From: Mytilus edulis
Lineage: Eukaryota > Mollusca > Bivalvia > Mytilida > Mytilidae
NCBI RefSeq assembly: GCF_963676685.1
Contig: NC_092345.1
Span: forward strand, 48,071,838-48,135,837
Length of the DNA stretch: 64,000 nt
Direction: 5' to 3'
Each line of letters opens with the position of its first letter. Positions within the stretch are counted from its first letter, which is position 1. The translations under genes were made by a program, and so were the position numbers. This document shows, one piece after another, positions 22,697-36,500 of the stretch. The notes below the pieces were generated by a model. The model had not been told where the DNA came from. It searched no databases and was given only the letters and a program-made list of their open reading frames with translations.

Positions 22697-24547
22697 GTAA
22701 TGCTGCATGTACATTCTCGTCTTCACTGGAAGGAACTTGGATGAGCAGTAACTATGGAAACATCATTATCAATTCAACTTTTTTGACATTAGACACATTG
22801 TCCGCTTCAGTGGGAGGATCGACATCCAACGTTGCCTTCACTTGTGACAGAAACCCATCAAGTTTGAAGTTTGTTGTCAAGTAAGTGCTTTAATTGGTGT
22901 GTTTGTTCAGGACAGTGTTATATACATATATGTGTGTCCGTAACAGGTATTTTTGTTTTATTAGCTAAATATATTACTAAGATAACACTAAGTGAAAACA
23001 ACAGCAATGATTATGTAAGCTGGGGTTTCGTAGCTCTTAGGTCCTTATGTTATTTTTTGACTATTTGCGGTATGGTCCGCAAATAGTCAAAAAAATAACA
23101 TAAGGACCTAAGAGCTACGATACCGCAGCTATGATTATGTTTGAAACAAACCTGGCATACATACAGTTTTCAAAAATAGACAATTGTAAAATGAATTCAA
23201 AATATTACTTTTGAAACGGAAAACCTATTTAATATGTTTTTAAAATGAAAAAAAAAATGAATTTGTGTTTGTGTAAGAGACAATCTTATGTCAGGTTCTT
23301 AATTAAAGTATTCCGGCTTTAAGTCAGTTATTAGTATAATGTTTTTGTAATGTATAACAGCAGTGTAACATGTTTCACAATTGCATAATCTCCGTTCAAC
23401 AGAAAAAGGATTAACTCGTTGTCATCCAAGGGCGGATTCAAGGGAGTCAGGGTCAGTCTCCGCCACTAGACATCGGCAAATAGAAATACATTGCGCATAT
23501 TTTTTATAAGCTCTATGCTCAACTAATAAAAGTAATTAAAAGTTTTGTCACTTCTCAGGCCGCCTCGAGTTAACATTAAGGGAGTAGGTTCGATAAGGCC
23601 CTAATACGGCCCTCATTTCTACCAAAAATTATAAATAAGGAAACATTGACCAATATCACTATAAATAATGACTTATCTGGATTGAACATATTAGGTCTTT
23701 TTATTCTAACATTAACGTGTTAGCTTTCTTTTCATGCCATCACAACAAACACACATTTATTTCCATGAGAAATAAATTAAAACAGTCAAAATTACATTGA
23801 TTTTTAGGCCTGGAAACACAGAGTGCAGTCGTCAACAAATAGATTTAAACATTATGTTTCTTTTTTGTAAAACAAAATAAAATACGTTATCTGACTTGAA
23901 GCTAGTCGAACTTGTACATTTTGTTTCCAATGTTTTTATTTGGTTGAAATGCTGACAATTTAGTCAAGTTTCACCAACATCTGAATTTGTGTCCTATATG
24001 GGATATAAATAACTATTTATTCCCCATTTCCATTCTCAATTTAATTTATGAGAAACAACTGTACAAAAATAGTCGTATTTCACTTTCTAATGCTCACTAC
24101 AAACCAGTAAAATCTGAAATGGCTTATATCTGTACTCTACTGTACTGATTTTTACACGACCAGTCTGAATTGGTCTGAATCGTACTTGATAGTACTCGAC
24201 CCCAGTCTTAACCATACTTGACTGTACTGATTTGTACAAAACCCTTATCTTTGCCATTGAAACAGTCTGCACTAGTACTCGACTCGCTTGTTCATCCATT
24301 TCATACATTTTTGTATCTTGCAATAATTACACTTTAAATTCGGGGCCAGACATGGCCTTTCACGAACTCCTTCCTGTCTGTGATAAATTTGTTCCTCCTT
24401 TTTTTCTTCTACTAGTATTAATACTATATTTATCACACAGGTCCGTAAGTACTTTCACAGTCTTTGGTGGTAATCTTGGGAATGCCTATATTTGTTATCA
24501 GTTTACTTACGTGAATTCTAACAACTACTACTTCTATATGCAATCAG
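22697..24547 (+). CDS. Paralogue 2 ectodomain exons 1 and 2
   Basis: Exons 22697-22880 (after 'cacttgtag') and 24441-24547 (after 'cacacag'). Contains AACTFSSSLEGTW, YGNIIINST, a second Cys in AFTCDRN, then VFGGNLGNAYICYQFTYVN and YYFYMQS. Phases 1/2 and 2/1 as in paralogue 1. Confidence 0.85.
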
Positions 24548-27500
24548 GTAAGTGTTACATAATGTATGTTGCATACGTAGACAACACGATATCATACACC
24601 GGTGTGAAATACAGAGCGCGCGGGCCCCCATATTACATGTAAATAAAAATTGTGTTTATGTTTACATTTTTCTAATTTTTGCCTGTTGAAAAAAATGAAT
24701 TTTATTTATCCGAAATTCCTATCCTATTTCATAATACCAACAGTATTTTTACCGTAGGTACATGTAATAATACACATGTATATGCATGCCTGTACTTTTT
24801 TTGAACTTCAAATACTTTATATTCTATCATCGAGAATGTTAGACCTTTGCAATGGAGTAAAACATGATGATAATGCCCCAAAGAAGCAGAAGTATTCTTA
24901 TTATAAGTTTCGCGGACTTTTTCATTTGTGTCATGTTACTCCAAAATACTTGTTAAATGGTATTTTTTAATATGCTATATATATTTATATTAGAATGGAG
25001 ATAACTGTATTGTGTTTTAAGATTGGCCTTCGTATGACAGGATATTAATGTCGCAAATATTCGTCGGTAGGTAAACTCAGTTTGCGACAGTAAAATCTAC
25101 GTTTTACGAAGGCAAAGCTTAAAATACAATACAGTTATCTCCCAATTTATAATTCTGAAGTTAACATTTCAAGTTTCACAATCGAAAGCCGAGTTGTTAC
25201 ATTGCAACTTTGCAAAATCTTGTTCTTATTTGAAATAAAATATCATTCGTTTTAGATGACAATCATGTTTTCGGAAATGAACGAATTAGTTTTTGGGAGA
25301 CAACTTCATCTCCTACAGACAGTCAGTTATGCAGTGGAACTTCCCTACCATCTTCAGCGGAGTTTAACAGCATGGTTAAAAGTGGTATGTGTAAGATTTG
25401 GATATTACACGGGTTGTAATAAAAAATATAGTTATATATTATATTGTTATCATAATTTTTGTCGTTAGTTTCAGTCTGTAATATGTATGTTCCCGTTCTT
25501 GTTTTTATAATCAGTAAACTTTTTTTATTCGAACTGTTTCACATTTAGTCATGACAGTGCCTTACATACATTTGTACCAACTTCAAGGTATTTTTTTTAG
25601 CAATACAAGTGTTATATTATGATTAACAGAAATGTAGAGGAGATACACACTGACAGCAACCTGAACAATACCAAAACACCGAAAGTATTTTTGTCTTGAT
25701 GAAACATAGATAATTTTTTTTAATTTCTTTAACTCAATATAAGATCAATAGACATTTATAAATAGAATAATTATATTAAACTAAGTTAAACTATCATTCA
25801 CATGATTTACATCAGTTGTTTATATAAAAAAAGAGAAGGTGTGGTATGATTGCCAATGAGACAACTCTCCACAAGAGACCAAATGACACAGAAATTAACA
25901 GCTATATGTCATCGTATGACCTTTAGCAATAAGCAAAGCCCATATAACATAACCAGCTATAAAAGGCACCGAAATATATGGCTTCGATTCCAAAGTGAAA
26001 TAATTTCCTAGGCAACGTTATTCATTATTTTTTTCTATCAAATTTCTCAAAGTCCTAGTACGCAACATACTCCTGAATTATTTTTAACTGATACAATTTC
26101 AGGAGAAGCATCTTCAGCAACGACAAATTGTATGACGCATATACTGGGCGATTTCACATACTACTACGGGACATCAGCAGGTAGTATGACAGACTGCCAG
26201 AATGACAATTTAACCGTATGTGGCGGTGATAATAGACAGTCTATTCAGTTCAACAAGGCAACATGTGCAGGCTCTGGAATGTACACCAGTAAGAACTTTA
26301 TTTATATATTATCTTTTAATGGAACGACTGTTAACTTCAAGGGCAAAAACCACGAAAAGGGGAGGGGGTATGCTTTTTTTTTTAAACTCTGATCCCAACC
26401 AAATCTGATTAAAAAAAATATTCAGTTCAAGCAAATGTAAAAAAAAAATATTCTGAATCCTGATTTTTTACCAATACCTTATGGTGTTTAAAAACAATTG
26501 AACATCGGACTCAGAAAAAAACCCATAATGATGAACTTTGAGTTCAAATTGTTTCTTGAAAACTTATCACTTTAAGTTTATCAGTTGTCAGTTTATTTTC
26601 GATTTATGAGTTCGACTGTCCCTCTGGTAACTTTTGTCCCTCTTTTATACGAGTTTACTAAAAATCCAAATCTGTATTTCAATAATTTTTGTTTTCTAAC
26701 AGGCGATGGAAAGCTTGGTTGTTTGTCTGTAATTTACGATTCAAGTACTGGAGGTGGGACATACTATTCAGGCCTATACAATATGGACAGTACAACGCCA
26801 AATGATCTTACAACATTTCAGTTCCTTTGTATTGTAAGTTGAAACCCGTTTATGACAGTTTTAATTATGTCATATGTACATGTATCTATACTTATTTTCT
26901 TGCAGTAAAACATAGAAGAGTGGATGCAACATGTGACCTTACAATGGCACTGGACCAAAACGTTGTATTTATTGGATTTTTATTCATAAAAGCAACATAT
27001 CGGGGTACTACACGCTAAGCATACAGTGCTCTTGTTTATATGTTTAGATAAGAAAAACATCAATATACAGTTCTCGAAAGTCACCGAAAAGGGGCGCTAA
27101 ATTGATTCACCATATTTGTAATGCTGTATTCTGTTTTATGATAAAACTTCTAGGTATTTTGTGTGATTTTGACCCATTTTTTGTTATTTCAAAAACGAAA
27201 CTGAAAGTTGCACCACTTAAATATGGTAATAAAAAAGGATTTTTTATTTGCAGGCTGCGACTTCAAACGGAACTCATATATTTGTAAGCACCAGTCAGAA
27301 GCGATGCACTGCAAATCAACTGTCAACAACTATTGCTTCCGGTCAACTTTACATTCTGAAAGCTAGTGGTAAATATCATTATTACGTATGAACTACATGT
27401 ACTGTAGCTGTTAAGTAAACATACAACTCTCGACAAAATTTATTCTCATTTCAAATATATTTCAATCAATCTCTTCCTCGTAAACTTAAATTTGTGCATA

Positions 27501-30500
27501 CATTATTTTGAATAAAAAAACGTGACTGCAATAATTATGGAAATTTTATTTTTAAAACTAACTTAACTAATGATGACATTTGAACCTGTTTTTTCAGACA
27601 TTTATATTCATGTCAATATCAACATAAGAAGATGTCGTATGATTGCCAATGAGACAACTCTTCACTACAGACCAAATGACCCATAATTTAACAACTGTTA
27701 AGTAGATCACCTGTGGCCTTCAACAATGAATATAAATTATAACGCATAGTCACCTATAAAAGGCCGAGAAATGTCAAGTATTATATTATGATATCTTACT
27801 AAGAAACACGAATATTCTGTTTGCAATCTGATCAAGTTTTAGACTCAAAGTTAATTTACTAGCATATGGAGTAAAACACAAATTGATGACTCCCAACCTT
27901 TTCCCAATCTGAGAAACACACAAAAGATTGTATCTTGTTTGATTACACATTTTGTATAACGTTATACATTGTACCTTTCCCATCTCGAATGGTAATTGTA
28001 TACAGCGAGAAAATTCGCTTTGTATGGGTAAATTTTGAAGAAACTAAACAGATTTATTGGAAAAGTATGTAGCCTTAAATTTTACGTTTTATATGATTTT
28101 GCTGTTTACTTTTTTCTTCAATTTAACGAAACAATGTTGTTTTCTGTTTTTCTTTCTTTTAGTTACCTGCCGTAAGTATAAGTTTTTGTAGCTAGAGATC
28201 TGAATTTTATTCAGTTTTTTTCTTCTTTTTTTATGTTTTGTTGTGTGAGTTTTCTGAAGGTAGGGGGGATACTAACTTCTACTTCTTTTATTCTTTTTAA
28301 ATTCTGTTATGGTGTGAATAAAAGAGATGTATAGGTTACGAGTTATTTTGGGAAATGTTTAAGCAGTATTAAAGGTGTAAGAAAGAACCCAGCAACTAAT
28401 TGAAGAATACAATTTTGTAATTCACAATTACAAAATGATTGCAAGAGGAAACAAATTGGTACTCCAATCAAACTTTGGAAGATGAGATGAGATACAAAAT
28501 ATTTACACATTAAGTAAAAAGCTATAGACACAAGAATTTTAGCGAGTAAAATAAGAGATGATTTTTCATTTCCTATTGTTAATTATCCATTTTTAGATGG
28601 TGACGTTCCCTTGTCACCATCTTATGGTGTTTATATATCTCAACTTGTACGATTCGCTCGTGTATGTAACAATGTATTAGATTTTAGCGAGAGAAATTTA
28701 TGTATTACTGAAAAATTATTACACCAGGGTTTTCGATATCACAAACTGGTCAAAACATTTACTAAATTTTATCACCGGTATAAGGAAATAATTCGTAAAT
28801 ATAACTCAACATGCAGACATCTTATACGTTCAGGTATTTCACATCCAAAATTTTATGGAAATATTCTTTATAAAGCACAAAAATGTCAGTATTCTCCTCA
28901 GAAACTAACAAAACCTTTAAATAGACTTATTAAAAGGGGATATAGTTACGATACTGTTGTCAGGTCATTAAAGATTGCATATTTTGGCTTTAACATTGAT
29001 TCACTGATAGGGTCTTTGCATCGGAACTAAACACATTTATTTCTAAAAAAACAGTTGTTGGCATGACACGGGTTATGTTATTCTCATATATTTTATGATA
29101 GTATGATACTAAACCCCTAACGGGAGGGATTGTACCTGATATTCATATGATGAAGACATAATCTTTCAATCAGTTTAATTGAGGTCTGGAGCTGGCATGT
29201 CAGTTAACTGCTAGTAGTCTGTTGTTATTTATGTATTATTGTCATTTTATTTATTTTCTTTTGTTACATCTTTTGACATCAGACTCGGACTTCTCTTGAA
29301 CTGAATTTTAATGTGCGTATTGTTATTCTTTTACTTTTCTACATTGGCTAGAGGTATAGGGGGAGGGTTGAGATCTCATAAACATGTTTAACCCCGCCGC
29401 AATTTTGCGCCTGTCCCAAGTCAGGAGCCTCTGGCCTTTGTTAGTCTTGTATGATTTTAAATTTTAGTTTCTTGTGTATAATTCGGAGTTTAGTATGACG
29501 TCCATTATCACTGTACTATTATGCATATTTTAGGGGCCAGCTGAAGGACACATACGGGTGCGGGAATTCTCGCTACATTGAAGACCCATTGGTTGCCTTC
29601 GGCTGTTGTTTGCTCTATGGTCGGGTGGTTGTCGCTTTGACATATTCACCATTTCCTTTCTCAATTTTATGTATTCAGTGAACGGCCTTTTTTTTCTAAA
29701 ATAACCCTTAAGTTGACTTAGAATATGAAAACCCTTATAAATAAGATATTTTAGAGCATCATAGGGAAAAGAGTTACAATGTGAACGCAGTTAAGGTCAA
29801 TATTCTTGTAAATGCCATTGCATAATATATAAGCAAAAAATTATTGTTTAAAACGCACATATATTTATAAATCTGTAATTAAAAATCGTACATAAATCTT
29901 TACTTGTAGCATTTACGGAAGATTCTGTAAACGTTTTAGCGATTGTACTTGGAGTTATATTTGGATTGCTATTTCTTCTTCTTCTGGCCCTTCTAATATA
30001 TTGCTGTTGTAAAAAGAAGAAGAAAAGAGACAAAATCAAAGCTCTAGAGCAAAGAAATCTTAAAGTTTTTGAAAAGAAAATGGCCATGGAAGGTAAATAT
30101 TACATTTTAGGCACGATGTGTATGGGAGGGTATGTTTTCCCCCCAGAGTTCACATTTATTTACAACAACAAAAATATTATAAAAAAATTACTGGAACAGC
30201 TTTTTTAAATTAATATTGTTTATATATAAACCATCTTAAACATATATTTTCGGCATAAATATAGCTACATCGAGTCGATTGATTGGCGGGATCCTTTTTG
30301 CTTATAGCATATACCTTTGGAAACCGATAAAAACAGTTTAACATTCAAAGGCAAATTCTAGCTAAAATCTTATTATTCTAATTGCTGTGTGCATAATAAA
30401 GAAAACATACTTATTTTTAAATTCCAGTTTCTGATTGATAAACAAGATTTAAACATTCATCTAGTGAAAAGACGTCAATGATGAACTTTTTTTTTTAATT

Positions 30501-33500
30501 TAAGCAGAGAACATTCAAAGAATATAATTGATTAAATATTTCTCCGATTATTCTTGTATACTCTTATAATTGAGATTAATTATGAAAAAAAATAATATTT
30601 CTTTTTCGAATGTATTCATTTATCTGTATTTCAGAATTTGATGATGAACACCCATTGAATGAAGCCTCACTTGTACCAGATTTCCCACAGAATGGATATC
30701 CAATGCCGTTAAAGTTAAAACTTACTCCAAAATCAAAACGATATAGTATGCCAACAGGTATTGTAAATTTAGAAATTTTTGCGATGATTGATAATTGCGA
30801 CGGGTGAGAATTCGCAAAAAAATAAAATTTGCATGTTAAAATATGTATAGAATAATTTGTATGCAGCATTTACTTAAATCAGATTACTTTATCTACCATG
30901 TGCATGTGTAATGTTAACGCATTTTTAGTAAGTCAACAGTAAAACTATCATTATTATATACCTAATTGAGGTGTCCGGACATGCAGCTAAACCTATATTA
31001 TACATGCCTATAATACATGCCTTGCACATCAGACTTGTAGCTTTAGCTTATGATATTTTTAGAAATGACAAATGGACCTGAGACACATGTTGTTTTAACT
31101 TAGTGACGTCGAAAAGACTTCTGCAGAAACTAGAAAAACCCTCAACAACATGCAACTCATATGTAAAACATGATCCATCGATATTAGAGAAATATAGAGA
31201 GATGTCGTGTTTTCTGTACCCTTCACACAACTTTTTTATAAAGTTGCTTTAAACCGTTTAAAAATATATAACTATTTATTTTAATTGCTTTGTTTTGCTT
31301 TTAATATAGTCGCAAACGTTGAAATTCAAACAGAGCGTTCTTACACGTCACATGAACAAATGTCAGATAGAAATCCTGGAAGCTTTGGTGGACCACCAAA
31401 ACCATTTCATGGTTCCAACAGAAGTTTAGCTACACAAAAAGGTTAATATTATAAAACACAATCATCGTTTTATATATGAAGACCAACAAAAAATAAAGAA
31501 AATATTGCTTCTAAATTCCTTACTTATTTTGACCAAATAGTTCGGTGAACAAATTTATATTCCTAGATACACATAGGTATATTACATTTAATATGTGAAG
31601 TTGCTTGCAAATCTTATCTTAATTCGGTAAATATGTGTTTACCTGCATCAGTTACGGTGCAGTCCGGTGTATCTGCGCACCGTTCACTTCATTCAACTGA
31701 TAAAACAAATAAATGGATAATATTGTGTGAACACATTCATAACATACTTTTACTTTATAAAAATATTCTGTTTGTATGGTTTCAACCTCAAGATTTTGTG
31801 TAATACGTGTCCAAAATTAGCCCTGTTCTGGGAGTTCCACCAATGTCCGTTGATTTCGCGCATGCCTTCCAAAAAAAGCTTATTTTGAATAAAGGAAAGA
31901 TTCTCTACTCTGAAATATAGCTGAATTTGAACCAAGCACACTGCGAAGGATGCAGAGCAAAAATTATTTTATTCTGATATATTAAATTTGACTTAAATAA
32001 AACAAATTTTATCTGAAGGTGTAATTTTTTTAAAGGAAATTGGCCAAACATTGTAAATCATGGGATTGTAGTTATTATTTAACTCTTGAACTTATCAATT
32101 TTATTCTTGTTTATACCTTCGGAAGGCTAAAACAATAACAAGAACGATTTTATTTGTGCTACTTTATTGATATGACGAAATCAGCTAATGCGCGGTATCA
32201 ACAGCCACACGGACACCGGAGACTCCACTGTATGAAAAATTATCGATTGGTTCGAAATATATCAATCACTGCAAGACGTTTTAAAATGGACATGAAGAAC
32301 AAATATTAGAAAACTCCATATTGTTTTTAATAGTTTTATGGATACATCAGTTAATTTCATCTAGTTCTGATTAAAATATATTTGCAAATCGCTTAGAATG
32401 TTGTGGCTTTTTATTTTGCCTTACGAAGTTTTTTTCTGAGTTTTTAACTCTTTCATAGCTCAAACAATTTATTGCGGTTGTTAGATTTTCTTTCTATGAA
32501 GTTATTGAAAATTTAAAACATCAGAGTGACTTACTTTCATTAACCAGCTTAAAAATTTTCAATTTCAGATTTTGAGAGTCCCGAATACAGTAGTGCAGAC
32601 CACATATCATCAGTTACTACGAATAACAAGACGTTTCAGCAACGATTGTTAAACAACATGAATAACACTCCAACAAAAGAGTTTCCAACAGAGCCTCAAT
32701 ATCTGCCGTGGCCATGGAGAACTGCTAACCGTGCAATGAGAAGTAAACCGGCTTCTGTGAAATCGGGGAATACCAGTTTTAAATCTCGCAATGCAGAGTT
32801 ACCAGACTTAGGAGAGTTCACTATTCACAATTACGGAATCAAGTATGATGATACCATGTCTACTGCGAATACTCATCCTCCACCTCGGCGACCATTGTCC
32901 AGAGCAAGTTCTGTATACAATCTGTCCAGACCACCTACCAGAATGCTTGAAATGAAGAAAAGTTACTCACAGGAGCATCTAAATAGATCAAAAACCTCAA
33001 TAGGACACTTTCAAAAACACCCAAGTAGTAAATCGCTTTTGGATAGGTCTGTGTCGCATAACGATGTCAGTAGATCAAAGCCTATCATAAAACCATTCCA
33101 AAAGAGCAAGTTTTTTGAAAAACCTCCCTCAAAGCCAAATAATCCTTCCCGACGGGCATCTGTTGCTACGATCAAAATGATGATGCAACGTAGCAATACA
33201 CGGATGTTGAACACTATCAGCGAATCAAAGGAACGGATCCCATCGCCACTGAGATATAAACGAAAACCGCCATTACCGCCATATATGAGACCACTGACAA
33301 GATCTAAAACTTTACCTACTCCAAGTGCACTAAAAAAGGCGGCAAATGTGTATGGCACACGTCCTGCGACGGGGAAATTAAAAGAAAATGCAAGGTCAAT
33401 GTTACAGACAAAATTAAGACATAAGAACATGGAACAACCTGTCAGGAGGAAAAAGAAGTATAGTAAGAAGAAATCATCGTGGAAATCTCCCTTTTCACTT

Positions 33501-36500
33501 CCATCATCCCTACAAACACGCACGCTTTCTTTGAAAACATTGAGTAAGATGAAACACTCGAAGGTAGAACCTGCAAAGTCATCAACCACAATTGGAAGAT
33601 TTAATGACAGCTTTACTTCAAGAGATTTCGCCACTACTGACCATGACGTTACCTCAGGTTTGTTCCTTATAAGTGAAGGGTTGATATGATGTCTATAATG
33701 TCAAAAAGATATAAGGCAAAATTAATGTTAAAAATTTAGCAACACTAATAGGTCTACCTAGAAGAAAAAAACCTCTTCAAATGACAAAACAATAACAATC
33801 TTTGTATATTAAAAATAGTCAATCATTGCCAGTTAGGTTTATTTTATTTTCAAAAAGTTTATTTTCAAAAATTCCCCCGCTCTAGCCATCTTACAAAACG
33901 TGAACAAACTCATAAGTTAGAGTTAAAGTGTGGAAACCAAAAATAAAATGCAGTTTTTAAAGTTATATAGGGGCATAACTCTAGAACGGTAAGTGCCCAA
34001 ATTTCAAACTGTCCACGAGTTTTTGTTCTCAGAATTGTGTTAGAGTTTCACAAAAATTGGACAAGGAAAACTTAAGTTACGTGAGGAAACGAAAATGAGA
34101 CGGACAGAAAGACGACAACATAGACTGCCAATAGTAACACTAATTAATATCGCCTTTGCCTAGCGTCATTGTTATAAAAGCAAAAAACTCCATATGTTTT
34201 TTTATCTCCATTTAATCTCTGAAACTGAAAAGAATTCACAAGGAATTGATACATTTTGGCTTATTTTCAGTCCAATAAATTAAACAAAAAGTATTCTTGT
34301 CATTATTAAACACTACATAATCATGAAAAAAAGGTATTTGAAAATAGGATTTTGATTATTATTTCCCTGATAACTGCTTGATGTAATAAAGCTTTTTGTT
34401 TTTTTCCCTAGTGATTTTGTACTTCTTTTTAAATTCAGACAGACACCAGAAAATATCGTTTGGGCTTATCTATCAAACAACAAAATTAATTTGTTTAGTG
34501 TACATTTACATAATTTTTAATTTTGATTTGTTATTTATTGAGGAAATATCGATTTTTTTTTAAAATTCTATTCACTGATTTTACAATTATTTTAGATTCA
34601 AATGGTGAGAATTTTATGGAAGCTGAAATATCACATTTACCAGCTATTGACCATAAGCCTAGACTTGTTTCAGCTGCACCAAGGCGTGAAAATACATATA
34701 GAATGGATAAGAAGGTGTCAGAAGGTAATGTTACTAGTATCTTCGGTGTCTTCCTCGAATGCCAACATTTTATATGTTACCTATTCCTTGAATGCCAACA
34801 AAAATATTTCAATAGATGTTTATATAATAACAATAGGTGTTTTTACAAGTATTCAAATGTTTTTATAAGTATTTAACTGTTAAAAATAATTATTGAATCT
34901 GATAAAATTGCAACATTTGATAAAAAAAACAGTAGAATTTTGGGTTAAAATTATTATGAATTTTTAAGTAATCAAATAAATTCTAAAAATGTTATTACTA
35001 TTTTTGTTAAAGAAAGATAATCATGGGAATGAAAATGTTTTTACTAACAAAAGATATATAAGAAATACTGAAGAAATTTAAGTTACATACAATTATTTCA
35101 AACTTAAAAAAGGTATATTAGAGATTTGTTTAATTCCACATCATTTTAACGTTATATTAGTTAATGTGAACTGAAAATACGCTGTATCACAGAAACTATT
35201 TACGATTATTGCACACAAGACGACGGGCGTATCATGCGCTCATGGCGCAGCTGTTTATCTAAGTATGGCTAATGCACAGTTAAATATACAGTTTGTTGAG
35301 AATCGTCTTGGCAAATAAAACTTGGTCTACAATAACTACAAGTACGGAGTAAAGACTAATCGATGAGACAGATGCTACTGGAGATCTGAATGCACAGCTA
35401 CCACCGACACACTCAACAGAATACCAGTTACCATCAGAGATCTACATAATCATCCTTCAGATCCAGTTCAACTCAATGTTGATCAAGTACTCAAACGAAT
35501 GAAACAAAGATGTCTTGTTGAAAGCACTCCAGTACCAACAATCTATGTAGACGAATTAGTCAAACTACACAATAGAGACTGGGACAACGACTCTGAAAGA
35601 CTAGTCCATTGTATGCCCACCTTTACAACCTGCAAGATATCACTCTATACTCAGCGCAGTAAGACAATACATCAACTACCAAATTCAATGAATCAACAGA
35701 AAAAGAAAATACTGAGAAATTGAGACCAGACTCGGTAACCTGAAACAGCGACACGCCAACAGAGAGATGACAACTGTACAGTTTGCAGATTCAGCATCGT
35801 ATCTTCTACACTTGTAATAGACTATTAAATGTGAAAAGTGCTAGTTTAAACTATTCAACAACTGTTTAATATCAGATCAAATATATAGTGATTTTTGTCA
35901 ATTTGCTAAATGTTTGCTTATGTTATTTGTATTGTTTTCTGTGTGCACTGTGTACAAATAAATAATATATGATTCAAAATAGATTTATTTCTCTTCTTTG
36001 TATGCTACAAAAAAATGAGTGAAAACATCTTCCACAATACAGTTTCAAGATAATGAGATGTGACTAAGCAATATCTTATGAATCACTTACAAAAGAAAAT
36101 GTACTATTATAATAACCAAGAAATTATCCGGAACAACTGAACAAAATAAGACAATGTAATCCAACACGAGCTACAAAATAAAAAAAAAACCTATCAATTA
36201 ATAAGGGAGGATATTACAACACACACAACTATGAAAATATTGAAAAAAGGCACATCAAAGTTGATAGACTCTATTGTAGAATTTGTGTAAGCTGGAATTC
36301 CTTAAAATGTGCCCAATCGACTTTGTGGTGCATCACTAGTTATTGTAAGAAAATCCATACTGTTCCAACAGTAACAGCAAAAAAGACTTTCAACAATTTG
36401 ACAAATATGAATTGGATTGAGCTACCTGTAATTTACCTATTATGTTTAATTAGTATGATTGTTTTGATAAGCATGCACTTTTGTTGTGATAACTTCTTGC

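Noticed and set aside
33011-33634. 207-codon minus-strand frame
   Set aside because: Lies wholly opposite the well-supported tail exon of paralogue 2; its hydrophobic composition is the mirror of the Lys/Ser-rich sense strand.
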